A stretch of 8,969 nucleotides of DNA from Verrucomicrobia bacterium UBA4286 (GTDB lineage Bacteria > Verrucomicrobiota > Kiritimatiellia > RFP12 > UBA1067). A program made the position numbers and the translations under genes. Below the pieces are notes generated by a model. The model was not told where the DNA came from, searched no databases, and saw only the letters and a program-made list of their open reading frames with translations. Each line of letters opens with the position of its first letter. Within the stretch, counting starts at the first letter, position 1. The stretch spans positions 1 through 8,969 of the forward strand of contig DGVK01000058.1 in assembly GCA_002395905.1 (NCBI GenBank). The letters run 5' to 3'. This document shows positions 5,820 to 8,969 of the stretch, piece by piece.

Positions 5820-8691
5820 ATTTCTTCTGGCAGCGGCGGCTGCGCTGTGCGCGGCGGTTTCCGTTGCGCAAACGACCATAGGGAACCTTCGCGTATGCCG
5901 CCTTGTGGAGCCTTCCGACATCGTGAAGCCCGTCTTTTCGTGGCAAATGCGGACCGAGCGGCAGGGAGTGGCGCAGAAGGCGTATGCAATCGACCTGCGC
6001 ACCGCTTCCGGTGAAGAGGTGTGGCGGTCTGGCAGGATCGACGAGGCGGCGTCGCATGCCGCGCCCTATACGGGACCTGCCTTGAAGAGCGCGATGCGGC
6101 ATGTTTGGTCGGTCGTCGTGACGGACGAGCGCGGACGTGACGTCTTCTCGGAACCGGCTACGTTCACGACGGGGCTGATTGCGCTGGGCGACTGGAACGG
6201 CAGCGAATGGATCGCCGTGCCGAACGCTGCGGCGGACGTCTCCGAGGAAGTTCGCAGCCGACGGCGCGCCATGCCGGGCGCTTCGTGCTTCGCGAAGCGG
6301 CTCAGTAACGCCAAGCGCGTCAAGGAGGCGTGGTGGACGGTTACGGGGCAGGGCGTGTTCCAGGCATACGTGAACGGCAGTCCGCTACCCGGGTTCCTCA
6401 AGCCCGGCTTCGACCATGTCCTCAAGACGCGGCACTCCTTTACCTTCGACGTGACAGGGCTGGTGAACAGGGAGCAGAGGGAGGACAACGTGTTTTCGTC
6501 CATCGTCACGGCTGGCTGGTGGCGCGACAAGGTGACAGACTACCGCGGCAGGGAATCGGCCTTCCGTGCGCAGCTCATCCTGCGTTATGAGGACGGCACG
6601 GAGGCGCGGTTCGGCACGGACGAAAGCTGGCGCGGCGGCGTGACGGGTCCGGTCAAGTCGGCGGGCATTTTCGACGGAGAGGAATACGATGCGCGTGAAA
6701 AGACCCCTTGGATGACGACCGGAGATGATGCGGCATTCGCGCCGGTGAAGACATGCGACGAGTTCAAGGGCGAAATCGTGCCGATGGAAGGCCCTGTGGT
6801 GGCGTTGCGCGAGGATCTGCGGCTTGAGCCGCGTGCGCTGTACGTCTGGAAGGGCGTGACTGGCGAATCAGACGAAGCCTACGGCAAGGTGAACATACTG
6901 CGCCGGTACGCGGCGGCGAAAGACGTCGAGCTGAAGACGGGCGAGACGCTCGTCGTCGACTTCGGGCAGAATGCCGCCGCCGTGCCTGAGTTCCGCTTTG
7001 CGGCGCGCGAGGGAACGCGGCTTGTAGCGAAGGCGGGCGAGATGCTTTGCGACGGAGGAGGGCGCATGGATCGCGGGAACGACGGGCCGGAAGGAAGCGT
7101 CTATCGCGGCAATCTGCGGGTCCTGCGGGACTGGGGCGCAAAGGTCGAATACGTGTTCTCGGGCGACGGGGACGAGTTCTACCGTCCCGCGTTCACCTAC
7201 CTCGGCTACCGCTACCTGTCGGTGACGGCGACGGACGACGTGCGTTTCCGCGAGATTGCGTCCGTGCCGGTTTCGTCGGTGGCGAAGCGTGATGAAGTCG
7301 GGCGGATAGAGACAGGCGTCGCCGACGTGAACCGTCTGATCTCGAACGTTCTCTGGGGGCAATACTCGAACTATCTTTCGGTCCCCACGGACTGCCCCCA
7401 GCGCGACGAGCGGCTGGGCTGGACGGCGGATGCGCAGGTGTTCTGCGCGGCGGCGTCGCGCAACGCCGATGTGTACGGATTTCTGCGCAAGTGGATGCGC
7501 GACATGCGCGACTCGCAGCATGACGGCGGCTCGTTCGCAGGAGTGGCGCCGCCCGGGCTCTTCGGCGACGATGCGGAGCGCTTTGGCTGGAGCGATGCAG
7601 GGGTTATCGTGCCGTACACCATGTGGAAGCGCTACGGAGACATCGCTATCGTGGAGGAGAACTTCGCCGCCGTCGAGCGGTACATGGCGCTCACGGCGAA
7701 GAACAGGTTCGATTCGCCTGCCGCCAACGAGTACCAGTGGGGCGACTGGGTGTCGTTCGAGGCGCTTGAGTCGCACGACGGCGGCGCATTCGAGAAGGGA
7801 CCGGACGGCAAGAGGCGCCCAATGGCGGATGCGCTCGTCTATTGGCATTTCCTCGGCGGATGCTACTGGCTCATGGATGCGCAGATGTGCGCGGAGATGG
7901 CCGAGGCGCTCGGCAAGGCGGAGGCCGCGGCGAGATATCGGGCGATGGCAGACGAGGCGCGCGTCTACGTGCGGCGGCGTTTTCTGGAGCCAGACGGAAT
8001 GCTGCCAAGATGCCTGCGCGGAATGCAGACGCCTGCGCTTTTTGCGCTGAAGTCCGGCGTTTTGGAGAAGCCGGAGGCGGTCAAGGCGACGAAGGATGCG
8101 CTTCTGAAGAACATCCGGGAGCATGGCGACTGCCTGCAGACTGGATTCCTCGGCACGCCGCTTATCTTGGACGTGCTTACGTACGAAGTGGGGCGTCCAG
8201 ACGTCGCCTACACTCTTCTTCTCCAGCGGAAGAATCCGTCTTGGCTGCACTCGGTGGAACAGGGCGCAACGACCATATGGGAGCGCTGGAACGGCTATTC
8301 GAAGGCGGAGGGGTTCCTGCGCCTGAGCATGAAGAGCTACAACCACTACGCATACGGCGCAGTATTGGAATGGATGTACGGAACGATGGCCGGCATCCAG
8401 CCCGATCCTAAATCGCCGGGCTGGCGTCATTTCGTCCTCGCGCCGAAGCCGGACAGGCGGATGGGGCATGTCAGCGCTCGGTACGATTCGCCATATGGTC
8501 GAATCGAGAGCGCATGGACGTATGCGCCGGACGGTACGCTGACGTGGCGTTTCACGGTGCCGCCGAACGCCTCAGCCACGATCCATCTTCCCGACGGCGG
8601 TACGAAGGAGTACGGTGCGGGAACCTATACGGTCAATGGCGAATGTTCCGCCGTTGAAGAAGATCAACCGGGGACGGTCTCTGGTTTTTGA
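5812..8691 (+). CDS. Exported GH78 alpha-L-rhamnosidase
   Basis: 959 residues from the ATG at 5812, chosen over an upstream TTG at 5767 because it begins a clean Sec signal peptide (cleavage likely at SVA-QTT, after residue 19), has AGGGG just upstream and overlaps the previous gene as ATGAATAG. Domains follow the GH78 plan: Fn3-like module (about 23-118), N-terminal carbohydrate-binding beta domain (about 151-312), a linking beta-sandwich with FGQN (384-387) and FTYLGYRYLSV (461-471), the (alpha/alpha)6 catalytic barrel (about 500-855) and a C-terminal beta domain (about 860-945). The hallmark PTDCPQRDERLGWTAD gives D527, E533 (probable general acid) and D540; GATTIWERWNGY gives E824 (probable base). 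It should release alpha-linked L-rhamnose from glycans or glycosides in the periplasm or outside the cell. The last eight residues (QPGTVSGF) are encoded by a degenerate copy of the downstream palindromic repeat, so the C-terminus has probably been altered by repeat insertion. Confidence 0.93.
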   Translation: MNRFLLAAAAALCAAVSVAQTTIGNLRVCRLVEPSDIVKPVFSWQMRTERQGVAQKAYAIDLRTASGEEVWRSGRIDEAASHAAPYTGPALKSAMRHVWSVVVTDERGRDVFSEPATFTTGLIALGDWNGSEWIAVPNAAADVSEEVRSRRRAMPGASCFAKRLSNAKRVKEAWWTVTGQGVFQAYVNGSPLPGFLKPGFDHVLKTRHSFTFDVTGLVNREQREDNVFSSIVTAGWWRDKVTDYRGRESAFRAQLILRYEDGTEARFGTDESWRGGVTGPVKSAGIFDGEEYDAREKTPWMTTGDDAAFAPVKTCDEFKGEIVPMEGPVVALREDLRLEPRALYVWKGVTGESDEAYGKVNILRRYAAAKDVELKTGETLVVDFGQNAAAVPEFRFAAREGTRLVAKAGEMLCDGGGRMDRGNDGPEGSVYRGNLRVLRDWGAKVEYVFSGDGDEFYRPAFTYLGYRYLSVTATDDVRFREIASVPVSSVAKRDEVGRIETGVADVNRLISNVLWGQYSNYLSVPTDCPQRDERLGWTADAQVFCAAASRNADVYGFLRKWMRDMRDSQHDGGSFAGVAPPGLFGDDAERFGWSDAGVIVPYTMWKRYGDIAIVEENFAAVERYMALTAKNRFDSPAANEYQWGDWVSFEALESHDGGAFEKGPDGKRRPMADALVYWHFLGGCYWLMDAQMCAEMAEALGKAEAAARYRAMADEARVYVRRRFLEPDGMLPRCLRGMQTPALFALKSGVLEKPEAVKATKDALLKNIREHGDCLQTGFLGTPLILDVLTYEVGRPDVAYTLLLQRKNPSWLHSVEQGATTIWERWNGYSKAEGFLRLSMKSYNHYAYGAVLEWMYGTMAGIQPDPKSPGWRHFVLAPKPDRRMGHVSARYDSPYGRIESAWTYAPDGTLTWRFTVPPNASATIHLPDGGTKEYGAGTYTVNGECSAVEEDQPGTVSGF
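8666..8689 (+). terminator. Terminator-like hairpin overlapping the rhamnosidase stop codon
   Basis: AACCGGGGA (8666-8674) pairs with TCTCTGGTT (8678-8686) through nine base pairs, two of them G-U, around a CGG loop, and five T residues lie at 8685-8689. This is the shape of a Rho-independent terminator, partly inside the last codons of the GH78 gene (stop TGA at 8689-8691). The stem is a degenerate version of the GGGGACAGTCCCC palindrome. The U-tract is short and interrupted by G, so efficiency is uncertain. Confidence 0.5.
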
Positions 8692-8695
8692 CCCT

Positions 8696-8766
8696 CCATT
8701 TTGAATGGAAGCGGGGACAGTCCCCGTTCCGAAGAAATGGATTCGGGGACAGTCCCCGTTCCGAAG
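8696..8766. repeat. Two perfect palindromes CGGGGACAGTCCCCG with a shared flank
   Basis: The perfect 15-bp palindrome CGGGGACAGTCCCCG occurs at 8712-8726 and 8744-8758, both in the same orientation and both followed by TTCCGAAG (8727-8734 and 8759-8766). The two 23-bp units are identical and start 32 bp apart. A small inverted repeat, CCATT-TTG-AATGG (8696-8708), lies just before the first unit. The arrangement resembles REP/BIME elements, which in other bacteria are moved by REP-associated tyrosine transposases (RAYT); no transposase is in the window. Confidence 0.85.
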
Positions 8767-8843
8767 GGTGGCTGATGAAGCGTGCGCCGCAGATATCGTG
8801 CGGAAAGATATTCGGAAGCAGCGAATTCGTTGCGGAATCGTTG
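8767..8843. other. Spacer between the two palindrome pairs
   Basis: I see no gene in these 77 bp. They hold two short inverted repeats, CCGCA-(7)-TGCGG around 8788-8804 and GCAGCG-AATT-CGTTGC at 8818-8833 (one G-U pair), and several CGGAA motifs. It may be the body of the same repeat element (palindromes as its ends) or simple remnant sequence. Confidence 0.4.
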
Positions 8844-8888
8844 GAATGGAAGCGGGGACAGGCCCCAATGGAAGCGAGGACAGTCCCC
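8844..8888. repeat. Two degenerate copies of the GGGGACAGTCCCC palindrome
   Basis: CGGGGACAGGCCCC (8853-8866) and CGAGGACAGTCCCC (8875-8888) differ from the perfect palindrome by small changes in one arm each. Both are preceded by AATGGAAG, and so is the first perfect copy (8704-8711). AATGGAAGC plus the palindrome therefore looks like the moving or amplified unit. They are 22 bp apart, closer than the perfect pair. Confidence 0.75.
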
Positions 8889-8903
8889 AGTTTGCATTCT
8901 GCC

Positions 8904-8969
8904 GTCCTGCCCACGCTTTGGCGAAGTCTTGCCCAAGCTTTGCACAAGTCTTGCCCAAGCTTTGGCGAA
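8904..8969. repeat. 22-bp tandem repeat, three units, running off the window end
   Basis: Three contiguous 22-bp units occupy 8904-8925, 8926-8947 and 8948-8969. Each is two 11-bp halves: GTCTTGCCCAA followed by GCTTTGGCGAA in unit three, GTCTTGCCCAA plus GCTTTGCACAA in unit two, and GTCCTGCCCAC plus GCTTTGGCGAA in unit one. The two halves are related (about 7-8 of 11 positions agree), so the underlying period is 11 bp. The array probably continues beyond the window. 22 is not a multiple of 3, so a conserved coding repeat is unlikely. Confidence 0.85.

Noticed and set aside
6868..8469. Long minus-strand open frame (533 codons) opposite the rhamnosidase gene
   Set aside because: It lies wholly antisense to a clear GH78 gene with intact catalytic motifs. 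Its translation is rich in Arg, His and Pro without domain patterns, as expected from the high GC of the real gene.
8572..8958. Overlapping minus-strand open frames in the repeat field
   Set aside because: Several frames stay open through the repeats and translate them into phrases such as GDCPRFH and LSPLPF. This is translation of palindromic DNA, not evidence of a protein.
8904..8969. CRISPR array at the right end
   Set aside because: The 22-bp units are contiguous and have no unique spacers, and no cas genes are present; this is a simple tandem repeat.

Overview
The window is an accessory carbohydrate-use locus, most likely from the PVC superphylum (Kiritimatiellota or Lentisphaerota, the gut or sediment type). 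Three things point there: a fused sugar-binding/AraC (XylR-like) regulator, a large exported LamG-like protein made of degenerate repeats that end in 'IYESG.L...FVP', and dispersed GGGGACAGTCCCC palindromes. No marker gene is present, so the taxon is an inference from style.

Layout: (1) 1-74 holds a repeat fragment beyond the 3' end of the regulator. (2) 75-1289, minus strand, encodes the XylR-like regulator. (3) 1290-1431 is a compact divergent promoter region with two near-consensus sigma-70-type promoters, one per direction, each with an 18-bp spacer; the regulator's mRNA appears leaderless. (4) 1432-8691, plus strand, is a tight four-gene operon with gaps of +19 and +13 bp and an 8-bp overlap. 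It encodes a secreted three-repeat LamG-like protein, an exported endonuclease/exonuclease/phosphatase (EEP) family hydrolase with all its catalytic motifs, a Tat-exported TIM-barrel protein resembling GH20, and an exported GH78 alpha-L-rhamnosidase. (5) 8666-8969 is a repeat field: a terminator-like hairpin that overlaps the rhamnosidase stop codon, two perfect 15-bp palindromes, two degenerate copies, and 22-bp tandem repeats that run off the window end.

How the genes may work together (inference): the regulator senses a sugar through its periplasmic-binding-protein-like domain and controls the divergent operon. All four operon products carry export signals (three Sec or lipoprotein type, one Tat). 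The set suggests breakdown of a rhamnose-containing glycan outside the cytoplasm, perhaps one that also carries amino sugars and phosphodiester groups. No transporter and no cytoplasmic rhamnose catabolism gene lies in the window, so uptake and metabolism must be encoded elsewhere.

No tRNA, rRNA, CRISPR array, intact insertion sequence or transposase gene was found. The most interesting parts are the unusual gene combination in the operon, the probable leaderless regulator transcript, and the repeat field that seems to supply both the last codons and the terminator of the rhamnosidase gene.
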